From Actinomycetota bacterium (GTDB lineage Bacteria; Actinomycetota; Actinomycetes; S36-B12; GCA-2699445): a DNA stretch of 64,000 nt. The position numbers and the translations under genes are program-made. The notes below the pieces were generated by a model, which searched no databases, was not told the DNA's origin, and saw only the letters and a list, made by a program, of their open reading frames with translations. Shown here one piece after another: positions 40,949 to 49,722 of this stretch (position 1 is the stretch's first letter; every line of letters begins with the position of its first letter). The stretch spans positions 20,563-84,562 of the forward strand of contig JAGQTY010000002.1 in NCBI GenBank assembly GCA_020438795.1. Direction: 5' to 3'.

Positions 40949-41413
40949 TCAGGCCGAGCCAGCGTCCATACCGCTCAGGACATTCTCGGCGATATCGGCG
41001 AGCGTCCTGAGCTGGTCGTCGGTGAGCCGGTCGATGAACAGCTCCCGAACCAGGCGCACGTGTCCGGGGGCCGCGGATTCGATCTCATCCCGACCGGTAT
41101 CGGTGAGGACGACGAATGCGCCCCGCCGGTCGTCGGGGCAATGCTGCTTCGTGACGAGCTGGCGCCGGACCATCCGGGTGATCTGATGGGAGACCCGGCT
41201 CTTCTCCCAGCCGAGCAACGACCCGAGCTCATGCAGGCGCAGTCGCCCCTGGGCCTGATCGGTGAGGGCGACCAGCACAACATACTCCGGATAGGACAGC
41301 CCCGACTCGACCGAGAGCTGCTTGGCCATCTCGCGTTCGAGGCTCATCTGCATCAATTGCAGGCCTCGCCAGGCTCGGGCTTCTTCGGGCGTCAGCCAGG
41401 CGGTCTCCTCCAT
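40949..41413 (-). CDS. MarR-family transcription regulator
   Basis: From the ATG at 41413 the product has 154 residues with a winged helix-turn-helix of the MarR type: GLSYPEYVVLVALTD, LRLHELGSLLGWEKSRVSHQ as recognition region and the wing RRQLVTKQHCPDDRRGAFVVLTDTGR. One cysteine (QHCPDD) lies in the wing and could in principle sense oxidation, but this is only an inference. An ATG at 41464 in frame would begin inside the palindrome described next, so the later start is preferred. It is divergent from yceI and precedes apbE. Confidence 0.9.
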   Translation of the reverse strand: MEETAWLTPEEARAWRGLQLMQMSLEREMAKQLSVESGLSYPEYVVLVALTDQAQGRLRLHELGSLLGWEKSRVSHQITRMVRRQLVTKQHCPDDRRGAFVVLTDTGRDEIESAAPGHVRLVRELFIDRLTDDQLRTLADIAENVLSGMDAGSA

Positions 41414-41451
41414 GACTCCAGCGTATGGGAAATCTGCCGGTGGCGGGAATA

Positions 41452-41488
41452 GTTGATGCGTCATCTAAGTTTAGGGTGACGTATCAAC
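41452..41488. promoter_or_regulatory. Imperfect palindrome, likely MarR operator
   Basis: GTTGATGCGTCA (41452-41463) and TGACGTATCAAC (41477-41488) are inverted copies matching at 11 of 12 positions around a 13-base spacer. A further ATCAAC lies at 41504-41509. TAGGGT (41472-41477) in the spacer could be the yceI -10 box. The position between divergent marR and yceI fits an operator that controls both. Confidence 0.65.
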
Positions 41489-41525
41489 CAAATTGGGATA
41501 CGGATCAACCTGAGGAGTTCCCGCA

Positions 41526-42086
41526 ATGCACACAGCAACCCCATCCGTTGTCACTGGCACCTACGCCATCGACCCGGCACACAGCCGCATCGGATTCGTC
41601 GCACGTCACGCCATGGTGTCCAAGGTCCGCGGCTCCTTCAACGAGTTCGAAGGCACAGGTGTCTTCGATATCGATCGCCCGCAGAACTCTTCAGTCACGC
41701 TCTCGATCGCCGCAGGTAGCGTTGACACGCGCAACAGTGATCGAGACGCCCACCTGCGGTCAGCAGACTTCTTCGATGCCGAGCAGTACCCGCAGCTCAC
41801 GTTCCGATCGACCTCGGTCGAGAGCCGTGGCCAGGACGACTACCGGGTCACCGGAGATCTGAGCATCAAGGGTGTCACCCGGCCGGTCACCGTGGACTTC
41901 GAATACACCGGGACTGCCGTCGACCCGTACGGCAACCGTCGCATCGGGTTCGAGGCTTCGGCGCGTGTGAACCGCAAGGACTGGGGACTGACCTGGAACG
42001 CCGCGCTGGAGGCCGGTGGCGTCCTGGTGGGTGAGCAGGTCAAACTCGAGTTCGAGGTCTCCGCCATCCGGCTGACTGAGGACTGA
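41526..42086 (+). CDS. YceI-family protein
   Basis: The 186-residue product has the YceI lipocalin-like fold: GTYAIDPAHSRIGFVARH at the start, then VTLSIAAGSVDTRNSDRDAHL, QYPQLTFRSTS and GFEASARVNRKDWGLTWN. Family proteins bind long isoprenoids or fatty compounds and are often stress-induced. There is no signal peptide, so a cytoplasmic place is likely. It has GAGGAG before the ATG and is divergent from a MarR regulator that probably controls it. Confidence 0.9.
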   Translation: MHTATPSVVTGTYAIDPAHSRIGFVARHAMVSKVRGSFNEFEGTGVFDIDRPQNSSVTLSIAAGSVDTRNSDRDAHLRSADFFDAEQYPQLTFRSTSVESRGQDDYRVTGDLSIKGVTRPVTVDFEYTGTAVDPYGNRRIGFEASARVNRKDWGLTWNAALEAGGVLVGEQVKLEFEVSAIRLTED

Positions 42087-42108
42087 GCCTCCCCTTACCC
42101 GTCTTTCC

Positions 42109-42147
42109 TCACCGACCGGCGGCCATTCACAAGCCGTCGGTCGGTGA
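42109..42147. terminator. Long hairpin between convergent yceI and a lipoprotein gene
   Basis: The arms 42109-42123 and 42133-42147 are complementary at 14 of 15 positions around a 9-base loop. It lies 22 bases after yceI and 7 bases before the end of the lipoprotein gene. No U-run is present on either side, but the stem is the strongest seen in the window. Confidence 0.65.
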
Positions 42148-42154
42148 CTGGGAC

Positions 42155-42718
42155 TCAGCTGCCGCCGCTGTTGGAGTCGTTACTCTCGTCCTCACAGTGC
42201 TCGACTGCCGACTTGTCCGTACCGAGGCAGACCTCGAAGTACGTGGTCTTCCCGGACTCGCCCCCGGCCTGCACCTCGAAGTAACTTCCCGACTTCTCCG
42301 CGGTCATGCCGTAGTCGGAACCGCCGTAGCCGCCCCAGCCGCCACCACTGCCACCGCTCTGGGTGACCTTGTACCCGTCCTTCTTGACCTCGCTCTCATA
42401 GGTGGAGACGACCGACTTCGGGGTCTCACTGCCGTTGGAGTAGCGTGCATACGTCGTGCCACCGCTGAGCGTCTTCTCGTGCAACTTCTTCGAGCCGGAC
42501 GGGGGCTTCGGGAGCGAGCTCGAGTCCGATGAACTCGTTTTGGACGCCGTCGCGCTCGGGCTTGTCGTTGCCGGGCTCGGCGTCGACGCGGTCGGGCTGG
42601 CTTCAGTGGCCGTGGGCGTCGAAGAACTGCTCGAATCCGAGGACGAGGAACAACCCGCCACTGCCAGCGCCAGCCCTGCCGTGCCCACCGCTGCTACGAG
42701 CACTCGTTTGTCTGCCAT
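42155..42718 (-). CDS. Serine-rich lipoprotein of unknown function
   Basis: The 187-residue product has a lipoprotein signal: basic start (MADKR), hydrophobic core and lipobox LAVAGC with the cysteine at 23. It continues with a long low-complexity S/T/P/A region (about 24-75), then a domain of about 90 residues (LHEKTLSGGTTYARYSN to FEVCLGTDKSAVEHC) with two cysteines and a glycine-rich loop. I do not recognise the domain. It follows ftsQ by 47 bases in the same direction, so it could be read from the dcw transcript. Confidence 0.75.
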   Translation of the reverse strand: MADKRVLVAAVGTAGLALAVAGCSSSSDSSSSSTPTATEASPTASTPSPATTSPSATASKTSSSDSSSLPKPPSGSKKLHEKTLSGGTTYARYSNGSETPKSVVSTYESEVKKDGYKVTQSGGSGGGWGGYGGSDYGMTAEKSGSYFEVQAGGESGKTTYFEVCLGTDKSAVEHCEDESNDSNSGGS

Positions 42719-42765
42719 GGAGTCTCCTGATCGTGAAGGAACAGGGGGCAGCCTACTATGCGGCG

Positions 42766-43554
42766 CTACTCGATACCCGTGCTGTCACCCTGCTGCTCCA
42801 CCCGATTGCGCTTGGGCAGTGTCAGGTCGCCGATAAGGGCCGGGCGCTCCGGGACCGAGAGGTTGTAGGCATCTGCTTTGGTACGCAGCAACGCCCGTAG
42901 ATTGTTGTACTTCGCCTCCAGGTCAGCGGTGGAGCCGAGCTGGACCAGGCCACCATTCCTGATGAGCAGTACCACCTGACCCTCGTTCACCCCCACACCG
43001 GCGATCCGGCCGATCAGATCCTCGGGTGCCGCTCGCAGCGCATCCAGCATCGGGGCCTGCTCGGCATCGCTGCCGAGCTCCGGCAGGCGCTTCATCGGTT
43101 CGGCAGCTGTACGGATCACCTCGCCGGTCTCATCAACGATCGCGTACTGGTCTCCCTGCTTGAACTGCGCGAAAGGAAAACGCTCATCGACCGCGATCAG
43201 GATGGTCCAGGGCCGGGACAGCTGGACATCGGCAGCGACCACACCGGGAAGCTCCCTGACGCTGGCCTCCATCGCCCCCGGATCATGCGCGCTGATCGCT
43301 TCTCCGAGCCGGACATCCACCCGCGCCCGGATCTCCTGCTCCGTCTCCTCACTGGCGCCCACGACGGTCAGCTCTCGCACCGGGACCGGCGAGTACCATG
43401 ACAACAGCCACGCCGCTGCCACGACCAGCAGCACGCAGACGACCGACCAGCCGATCACCGCTCCCTTGGCGATCCGCAACCTTCGTCCCGTGGGCCGCTG
43501 CGTGCCGGGGGGATCCTGCTCGACCGGCCGCAGCACCGGCGCTTCAGTCGCCAT
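42766..43554 (-). CDS. ftsQ: Cell division protein FtsQ
   Basis: FtsQ is a single-pass membrane protein that joins the FtsB/FtsL complex with the septal synthase. From the ATG at 43554 it has 262 residues: a cytoplasmic tail (1-27), one helix (about 31-50, AVIGWSVVCVLLVVAAAWLL), and the extracytoplasmic POTRA domain beginning VRELTVVGASEETEQEIRAR, followed by the FtsQ domain (LPGVVAADVQLSRPWTILIAVDER). It overlaps murC by 11 bases. In related genomes ftsZ follows; here a lipoprotein gene does. Confidence 0.92.
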   Translation of the reverse strand: MATEAPVLRPVEQDPPGTQRPTGRRLRIAKGAVIGWSVVCVLLVVAAAWLLSWYSPVPVRELTVVGASEETEQEIRARVDVRLGEAISAHDPGAMEASVRELPGVVAADVQLSRPWTILIAVDERFPFAQFKQGDQYAIVDETGEVIRTAAEPMKRLPELGSDAEQAPMLDALRAAPEDLIGRIAGVGVNEGQVVLLIRNGGLVQLGSTADLEAKYNNLRALLRTKADAYNLSVPERPALIGDLTLPKRNRVEQQGDSTGIE

Positions 43555-44971
43555 CAGCCACCCCCTCCCGGAGCACCGCAAGCACCTCAGGCCCCAGCAG
43601 TGAGATGTCGCCTGCTCCCAGCGTCATGACGATGTCCCCCGGCCTGGCACGACCGGCCAGTTGTCGGGGGACCTCGGACCAGGACGGCTCGAATACCACA
43701 CTCGCAGCCGGCAACGGGACGTTGGCAGCCATCGCCTGACCACTGGCACCCGGAATCGGCTCCTCACCGGGTGCAAAGACCTCGAGCACCACCACCTCGT
43801 CGGCGAGTCCCAGCGCCTGTCCGAACTCTTTGGAGAACATGGCGGTTCGGTAGTAGTGGTGGGCCTGGAATGCAACGACCAATCGCCCCTCACCCACGAA
43901 TTCCCGGGCTGCCGTCAACGTGGCGGTGAGTTCGGTCGGATGGTGAGCGTAGTCGTCGTAGACGCGCACACCCGCGGCCTCGCCACGGAATTCGAAGCGC
44001 CTGCGCGCGCCCGAATACTCCCCCAGCGCGGTGATGACCTCCTTGGCGCTGAAACCGAGCCCGACACATGCGGCCAGCGCAGCCGTCGCATTGAGCGCAT
44101 TGTGCCGCCCCGGCACACGCAGTCTCACGTCCCCGAGTCGCACGCCGCGGTGGAACACTGTGAACTCATAGCCCCCGCGGGTACTGCCCAGGATCTCGAT
44201 CCTGAAGTCGGCACGTTCGGAGGTGCCATAGGCAAAGACGCGTACGCCTGCGTTGCGGGCACCGTGAATCAGAGCGGCACTGCCCGGGTGATCCTCGCAG
44301 ATCACGGCGAAGCCGTTGCGTGGCGCGACCAGAGCAACGAACTCGGCGAAGCCCCGCTCGAGGGACTCGAAGTCCCCCCAGTAGTTCATGTGATCTGGCT
44401 CGACATTCGTGACGACCACACACTCGGGGTCCATCTGCAGGAAGGCCCCGTCACTCTCGTCCGCCTCGACAACGAAGTACTTGCCCGATCCGGTGAAGGC
44501 ATTGGAGCCCAGGTCGTTGACCTCGCTGCCGATCGCGAAGGATGGATCGGCACCGCAGCGCTGCAGTGCGACCGTGATCATCGAGGTGGTGGTCGTCTTG
44601 CCATGGGTGCCCCCCACGCCGATCACGACCGCCCCCTGCATGACCAGACGCAGCGCCTGGGACCTGGAGATGACCGGGACCCCCAGCTCACGAGCGCGGA
44701 CGACCTCTATGTTGTCGTCGGGAATGATCGGAGTGTCCACCAGCGTGTCGATGAGACGGCCGCCGGGGCGCAGGTTCGCCTCATCGTGCCCGATATGGAT
44801 GACCGCACCCCGTTCGCGCAGGTCTGCCAGGGCTCGGCTGTCCTTCATGTCGGAACCGGAGACCGCCACACCGCGATCGAGCAACAGCCGTGCGAGCCCA
44901 CTCATCCCTGCGCCACCGATGCCGACGAAATGCACGCGACCGAGCTGCTCAAGCGTGTCTGGCACCATCAT
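43544..44971 (-). CDS. murC: UDP-N-acetylmuramate-L-alanine ligase
   Basis: MurC adds L-alanine to UDP-MurNAc with ATP. The 475-residue protein has the N-terminal Rossmann part HFVGIGGAGMSGLARLLL, the ATP loop GVGGTHGKTTTTSM, the central DESDGAFL and EPDHMNYWGDFE motifs, and the C-terminal ligase domain with VYDDYAHHPTELTATL. It overlaps murG by 4 bases and ftsQ by 11. Confidence 0.97.
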   Translation of the reverse strand: MMVPDTLEQLGRVHFVGIGGAGMSGLARLLLDRGVAVSGSDMKDSRALADLRERGAVIHIGHDEANLRPGGRLIDTLVDTPIIPDDNIEVVRARELGVPVISRSQALRLVMQGAVVIGVGGTHGKTTTTSMITVALQRCGADPSFAIGSEVNDLGSNAFTGSGKYFVVEADESDGAFLQMDPECVVVTNVEPDHMNYWGDFESLERGFAEFVALVAPRNGFAVICEDHPGSAALIHGARNAGVRVFAYGTSERADFRIEILGSTRGGYEFTVFHRGVRLGDVRLRVPGRHNALNATAALAACVGLGFSAKEVITALGEYSGARRRFEFRGEAAGVRVYDDYAHHPTELTATLTAAREFVGEGRLVVAFQAHHYYRTAMFSKEFGQALGLADEVVVLEVFAPGEEPIPGASGQAMAANVPLPAASVVFEPSWSEVPRQLAGRARPGDIVMTLGAGDISLLGPEVLAVLREGVADGD

Positions 44972-46029
44972 GAAACCGCTGCCAGTGTCATGTCCGCCAG
45001 CCTTGCCGCTGCATCACGGATCCCGTACCCGGCTGCCGCTGCACCCATCCGGGGCAGGGTCCGCGGATCACCGAAGAGTTCGCGCACGTGGCGGCTGAGC
45101 CTGTCCCCAACAAGGTCCTGGTCCAGGACCAGCAGGCCGCCGCCCCGGTCCACGATCGGCGCCGCGTTGAACCGCTGCTCCCCGTTGCCGACCGGGTAGG
45201 GCACGTAGATCGCCGGAAGACCGACAGCGGACAGCTCCGCGCATGTCATCGCCCCCGCCCGGCAGACCGCCAGGTCCGCAGCGGCATAGGCGAGATCCAT
45301 ACGATCAATGTATTCGACCTCGGCGTATCCACCCGGTTGCGACGCCCCGCTCCGCTTGCCTCTCCCGACCGCATGCAGGATCTGCAGACCTTCCCCCAAG
45401 ATCGCAGGGGCTGCCTCCCGAACAGCGGCGTTGATGCTCGCCGCCCCCTGCGAGCCCCCGAAGGCGAGCAGCGTGGGGCGGTCGGCCAGCCCGAAGTACT
45501 CGAGCGCCTCGGCCCGGCGCTCACGCCGGTCCAGCTGCGCAATCGTTGCCCGCAGCGGGCAGCCGATCCGCTGGGCGTGAGGCAGCGAGCCCTCGTAGTT
45601 CTCCGCGACATGCGCAGTGAGCCGGGCTCCCAGCCTGTTCGCCAGACCGGCCTTGGCGTTGGCCTCATGCACCACGATCGGGATCCCGCAGCTGCGAGCT
45701 GCCAGGTAGGCGGGAAAGCTGACGTAGCCGCCGAATCCGACCACCACGCGCGCCCCCACGGTGCGCAGCACAGCTCTGGTCTGCCGGTGCGCGGCAATGC
45801 TGCGCCCGGGCAGTGTGAAGAGCTCCTTGCTCAGCCGGCGCGGGAGTGGCACGGGTGGAATCATCGCCAGCTCGTAACCGCGCGCAGGGACGATGCGCGA
45901 CTCCAGGCCTTTGGGGGTGCCCAGGGCGACGACACGCATCGACGGATCGATGCGACCCAGTTCATCCGCAAGGTTGAGCGCAGGCTCGATGTGCCCGGCG
46001 GTACCACCACCGGCGAGGACAACGGTCAT
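44968..46029 (-). CDS. murG: Lipid II synthase MurG
   Basis: MurG transfers GlcNAc to lipid I on the inner membrane face. The 353-residue GT-B glycosyltransferase has the first glycine loop VVLAGGGTAGHIEPALNLA, the second GFGGYVSFPAYLAA, HEANAKAGLANR, the third LLAFGGSQGAASIN and the donor motif RAGAMTCAELSAVGLPAIYVPYP. It overlaps ftsW and murC by 4 bases each. Confidence 0.97.
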   Translation of the reverse strand: MTVVLAGGGTAGHIEPALNLADELGRIDPSMRVVALGTPKGLESRIVPARGYELAMIPPVPLPRRLSKELFTLPGRSIAAHRQTRAVLRTVGARVVVGFGGYVSFPAYLAARSCGIPIVVHEANAKAGLANRLGARLTAHVAENYEGSLPHAQRIGCPLRATIAQLDRRERRAEALEYFGLADRPTLLAFGGSQGAASINAAVREAAPAILGEGLQILHAVGRGKRSGASQPGGYAEVEYIDRMDLAYAAADLAVCRAGAMTCAELSAVGLPAIYVPYPVGNGEQRFNAAPIVDRGGGLLVLDQDLVGDRLSRHVRELFGDPRTLPRMGAAAAGYGIRDAAARLADMTLAAVS

Positions 46030-47234
46030 CGGCTCGCGGCCTGCCTGGGCCCAGCAACTTCAACAGATGGAGGTTCCGAGGATTCCGGTACCAGTCGCCT
46101 GGCACGGCCGAGCAGCAGCCCTATGCCGACAAGCATCGGGATGAGCGACGAGCCTCCATAGGAGACCAGCGGCAGGGTCACGCCGGTGATCGGGAGCATC
46201 TTGAGGGCGGCTCCCACATTGGTGACCACCTGGATGATCAGCCAGGTGGCCATGCCTGCCGCGAGGAGCTGTGTGAAACGATCCGGGGTCTCCCGCGCCA
46301 GCCGCAGGATCGACCAGATGAGCAGCAGGAGCAGGCCGAGCACGCCGATGGTACCGACCAGTCCGAGTTCCTCACCGATCACGGGCAGGATGAAGTCGGT
46401 ATGCGCCGCCGGCAGATTGCCCCACTTCTCCCGGCTGGCGCCGAGCCCCACTCCGAACGGCCCGCCGGTCCCCAGTGCGTAGGTGCCCTGCTGCGCCTGA
46501 TAGCCGATGCCCAGCGGGTCCGGGTTGGGATCGAGGAACGCCAGCCAGCGATCGCGCCGGTACTCGAACTGCTGGAACACGAAGATCATCCCGACGGCAC
46601 CGGCGGCGCCGAGGGCCGCGAAGAGCCGAAGGGGCGCTCCCACCGCGTAGAAGATCCCCACCATGATGACGCCGATGATCATGGCGTTGCCGAAGTCCCC
46701 CTCCATGATGACCAGGAGCATGAGTGCCATCCCCGTCGGGAGGACGGGGACCAGCAGCAGGGACCAGTCCATGACAGGGCGCCACTTGCGCGTCAGGATG
46801 TGGGCACCCCAGATGATCAGAGCGATCTTGGCGAACTCCGAGGGTTGCAGGCGGAACGGGCCGCCGAGCGAGATCCAGTTCTTGGAACCGTACACCTCGG
46901 TACCGATCACCAGTACCAGCACGAGCAGCACCAGAGTCACAAGGAGCAGGGGCCAGGCGATGCTGCGCAGCTGGCCCGCGGACAGCCGGGCGGCGAACCA
47001 GAGCCCGATCAGCCCCACCACCGCGTACATGAGCTGCTTGGAGGCGATGTCGTAGCTGTTCCCGGTGGCGCGGATACTCTCGATGGCAGAGGCCGACCAG
47101 ACCATGAGCACCCCGAGCAGCAGCAGCAGAATGGTGCTCCCGAGCATGAGGTAGTAGATGCTGGCCGGGTGCTTGACGAGGCGGTCACGCCAGTCATGAT
47201 GTTCGCTGTTGCTCACCGCTCGCCCCTGGGTCAT
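46026..47234 (-). CDS. ftsW: Septal peptidoglycan polymerase FtsW
   Basis: FtsW is a SEDS-family glycan polymerase that works with the transpeptidase FtsI. The 402-residue protein has about ten membrane helices. Family features include the segment NWISLGGPFRLQPSEFAKIA and the late motif KMLPITGVTLPLVSYGGSSL. The short N-terminal tail is cytoplasmic and hydrophilic, as is the C-terminus. The ATG overlaps the murD stop by 4 bases. Confidence 0.96.
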   Translation of the reverse strand: MTQGRAVSNSEHHDWRDRLVKHPASIYYLMLGSTILLLLLGVLMVWSASAIESIRATGNSYDIASKQLMYAVVGLIGLWFAARLSAGQLRSIAWPLLLVTLVLLVLVLVIGTEVYGSKNWISLGGPFRLQPSEFAKIALIIWGAHILTRKWRPVMDWSLLLVPVLPTGMALMLLVIMEGDFGNAMIIGVIMVGIFYAVGAPLRLFAALGAAGAVGMIFVFQQFEYRRDRWLAFLDPNPDPLGIGYQAQQGTYALGTGGPFGVGLGASREKWGNLPAAHTDFILPVIGEELGLVGTIGVLGLLLLLIWSILRLARETPDRFTQLLAAGMATWLIIQVVTNVGAALKMLPITGVTLPLVSYGGSSLIPMLVGIGLLLGRARRLVPESSEPPSVEVAGPRQAASR

Positions 47235-48658
47235 GGTGCCAGTCTGTCCACCTGTTCGGCGAAGATCGCCCCACGCTGGGAGTAGTTATCGAACATGTCC
47301 CATGAGGCGCAGCCGGGGGCAAGCAGCACAGTATCACCGGGTTCGGCGAGGTCGGCTGCCGCCGCGACCACTTCGGCCATAGCCTCAGTGTCGGTGTCAC
47401 TCACCTCGTAGATCGGTATCTGGGGCGCGTGTCGCGCCAATGCCGACCGGATCCGGGCCCTGTCCGCCCCCAGCAGCACCACAGCGCGCAACCGTGAGGC
47501 GTGCTCCACGACGAGCTCGTCGAATTCCTGCCCCTTGGCCAGCCCTCCGGCGATCCACACGACCCGCTCGTAGGCCCGGAGCGAAGTACCGGCGGCATGG
47601 GCGTTGGTCGCCTTCGAGTCGTCGACATAGTCGACACCGGCCACCGTGCCGACCCGGGCGATGCGGTGCCCGGCGGGCCTGAAATTGCGAAGCCCCTGCT
47701 GGATCGGGGCCGGTTCCAGCCCGAACGCGCGGGCCAGAGCGGCTGCTGCGAGCGCATTGGCCACGTTGTGCGGTGCTGCAGGCTCGACATCCGAGACCAG
47801 TGCGAGTTCCTGGGCGTGCGTGGCGCGATTCTCGACGAACGCCCTGTCGACGAGGAACTCCTCCACCACCCCGAGCTCGGAGAGTCCGGGGACACCGAGG
47901 GTGAACCCGATGGCGCGGCAGCCCTCGACCACCTCTGCGTCGCGAACCATCCGCTCGGTGGCCGGGTCGGCCGTGTTGAAGACGGCCGCCACCTGGGTCC
48001 TGGCGTAGATCTTCGCCTTGGCCGCGCGGTACTCCTCGTAGCTTCCGAAGTGGTCCACATGGTCCGGGGCGACGTTGAGGCAGACGCTGGCCAGCGGGCT
48101 CGGGGTGTGCCAGAAGGGCAGTTGCGGCGCCCCCACCTCGACCGCGATGGCATCCAGCGGCGGTCCGAGTACGGCATCCACGAGTGAGACCCCGATGTTG
48201 GCGGCGGCCAGGGCCCGAAGCCCCGCCGCCTGGAGCATCGACTCCAGCATGAGCGTGGTGGTGGTCTTGCCGTTCGTGCCGGTGATCACCAGCCACGGCG
48301 CGGCGCCCGGGCCGCGCAGCCGCCAGGCGAGTTCGAGTTCTCCCCAGACCGGAACGCCCGCATCCAGCGCCGCGCGCACGATGGGGGCACCCGGTGGGAA
48401 ACCCGGAGACACGACGAGCAGATCGGTCGGCTGGGGCAGCCGTGTGCCGTCCCCCAGTTCCACAACAACACCCAGGGCCCGCAACTCCTCGGCCCACCTC
48501 TGATGATCCGGCGAATTCCCGGCGTCCACCGCGACCACCTCGGCGCCCAGCCCACGCAGCGCACGCGCGCAGGCGCTGCCCGCGAGCCGGATCCCGGCAA
48601 CCGTCACGTGCAGACCCCCGGCGTCGGAGTCGGGGCCGAGCCGATCCAGTGTGATCAC
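47231..48658 (-). CDS. murD: UDP-N-acetylmuramoylalanine-D-glutamate ligase
   Basis: MurD adds D-glutamate to UDP-MurNAc-L-alanine. From the GTG at 48658 the protein has 475 residues, with the ATP loop ITGTNGKTTTTLMLESML, NVAPDHVDHFGSYEEY and the C-terminal domain with YVDDSKATNAHA and LLAPGCASWDMFDNY. The same frame stays open far upstream inside mraY but gives shadow text; the GTG overlaps the mraY stop by 4 bases (GTGA), like its neighbours, and gives a normal length. Confidence 0.95.
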   Translation of the reverse strand: MITLDRLGPDSDAGGLHVTVAGIRLAGSACARALRGLGAEVVAVDAGNSPDHQRWAEELRALGVVVELGDGTRLPQPTDLLVVSPGFPPGAPIVRAALDAGVPVWGELELAWRLRGPGAAPWLVITGTNGKTTTTLMLESMLQAAGLRALAAANIGVSLVDAVLGPPLDAIAVEVGAPQLPFWHTPSPLASVCLNVAPDHVDHFGSYEEYRAAKAKIYARTQVAAVFNTADPATERMVRDAEVVEGCRAIGFTLGVPGLSELGVVEEFLVDRAFVENRATHAQELALVSDVEPAAPHNVANALAAAALARAFGLEPAPIQQGLRNFRPAGHRIARVGTVAGVDYVDDSKATNAHAAGTSLRAYERVVWIAGGLAKGQEFDELVVEHASRLRAVVLLGADRARIRSALARHAPQIPIYEVSDTDTEAMAEVVAAAADLAEPGDTVLLAPGCASWDMFDNYSQRGAIFAEQVDRLAP

Positions 48659-49722
48659 GGGACCACCCACTCCGCGAAGAACAGCACCATGGCGATCGCG
48701 ATGCACAGGCCCTGGATGATCCAGAACCGGACCACGATCAGGATCTCCGGCCAGCCGCGCATCTCGAAGTGATGGTGCAGCGGGGCCATCCGGAAGACTC
48801 GCCTGCCGGTGATCTTGAAACTGCCCACCTGCATGATCACGCTGACTGTGATGATGACGAAGAGGCCCGCGGTGAGCGCCAGCAGCAGTTCTGTACTGGT
48901 CATGATGGCCAGGCCAGCGATCGCACCCCCGAGCGCCAGCGAGCCGGTGTCCCCCATGAAGATCCGGGCCGGGTGGGTGTTCCACCAGAGGAATCCGAAG
49001 CAGGCACCGCCGCACGCCGCCGCGAGCACAGTAAGGTCCAACGGATCACGCACCTGGTAGCAGTTCTCGTAGATGGTCGACCCGCAGGACTGGTTGAACT
49101 GCCAGATGGTGATGAGGATGTAGGCGATGAAGCTTGCCAGCGCGGCCCCGGTGGCCAGACCGTCCAGTCCATCGGTCAGATTCACGCCATTGGTGGTGGC
49201 GGTGACGAGGAACCACACCCACAGCACGAACAGGCCGATGGGCAGGACCAGCGGAGTCTCCCGCACGAACGAGATCGCCTGACTGGCCGGGGTGAGGCCG
49301 CTCTCGTCCGGGAACTGAAGCGCCAGGATGGCGAAGCTGATGGCTACGAACGCCTGGCCGATCAGTTTGGTGCGAGCGCGGATGCCGGTGGATCGCTGCT
49401 TGAAGATCTTGAGATAGTCGTCGGCCATTCCGACCGCTGCGAGCCCCACGATCAGCCACAGCCCGAGCAGGCCGGAAGCGGACGGCGGCGACCAGAAGAC
49501 GATGTGGACCCCGAAGTAGCCGGCGAGGATGGCGATCACCATCGCCAGACCACCCATCGACGGAGTGCCGAGCTTGCCGGCATGCTCGGGGTACTGGGCA
49601 TCATCGGTCGATTCCCTGATCGCCTGGGAGTACCCGCGCCGCTGCAGCCGCCGGATCAGCAGCGGCGTTCCGAACAGCGAGATGATGACCGCAATGCCCC
49701 CGCTGAGGATGATGAGGGTCAC
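48655..49722 (-). CDS. mraY: Phospho-N-acetylmuramoyl-pentapeptide transferase
   Basis: MraY transfers phospho-MurNAc-pentapeptide to undecaprenyl phosphate to make lipid I. The 355-residue membrane protein has about ten helices, the cytoplasmic motif VGMADDYLKIFKQRSTGI with the DD pair, NLTDGLDGLATG and the metal-binding aspartate in FMGDTGSLALGG, followed by HHHFEMRGWPE. It overlaps murF and murD by 4 bases. Confidence 0.97.
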   Translation of the reverse strand: MTLIILSGGIAVIISLFGTPLLIRRLQRRGYSQAIRESTDDAQYPEHAGKLGTPSMGGLAMVIAILAGYFGVHIVFWSPPSASGLLGLWLIVGLAAVGMADDYLKIFKQRSTGIRARTKLIGQAFVAISFAILALQFPDESGLTPASQAISFVRETPLVLPIGLFVLWVWFLVTATTNGVNLTDGLDGLATGAALASFIAYILITIWQFNQSCGSTIYENCYQVRDPLDLTVLAAACGGACFGFLWWNTHPARIFMGDTGSLALGGAIAGLAIMTSTELLLALTAGLFVIITVSVIMQVGSFKITGRRVFRMAPLHHHFEMRGWPEILIVVRFWIIQGLCIAIAMVLFFAEWVVP

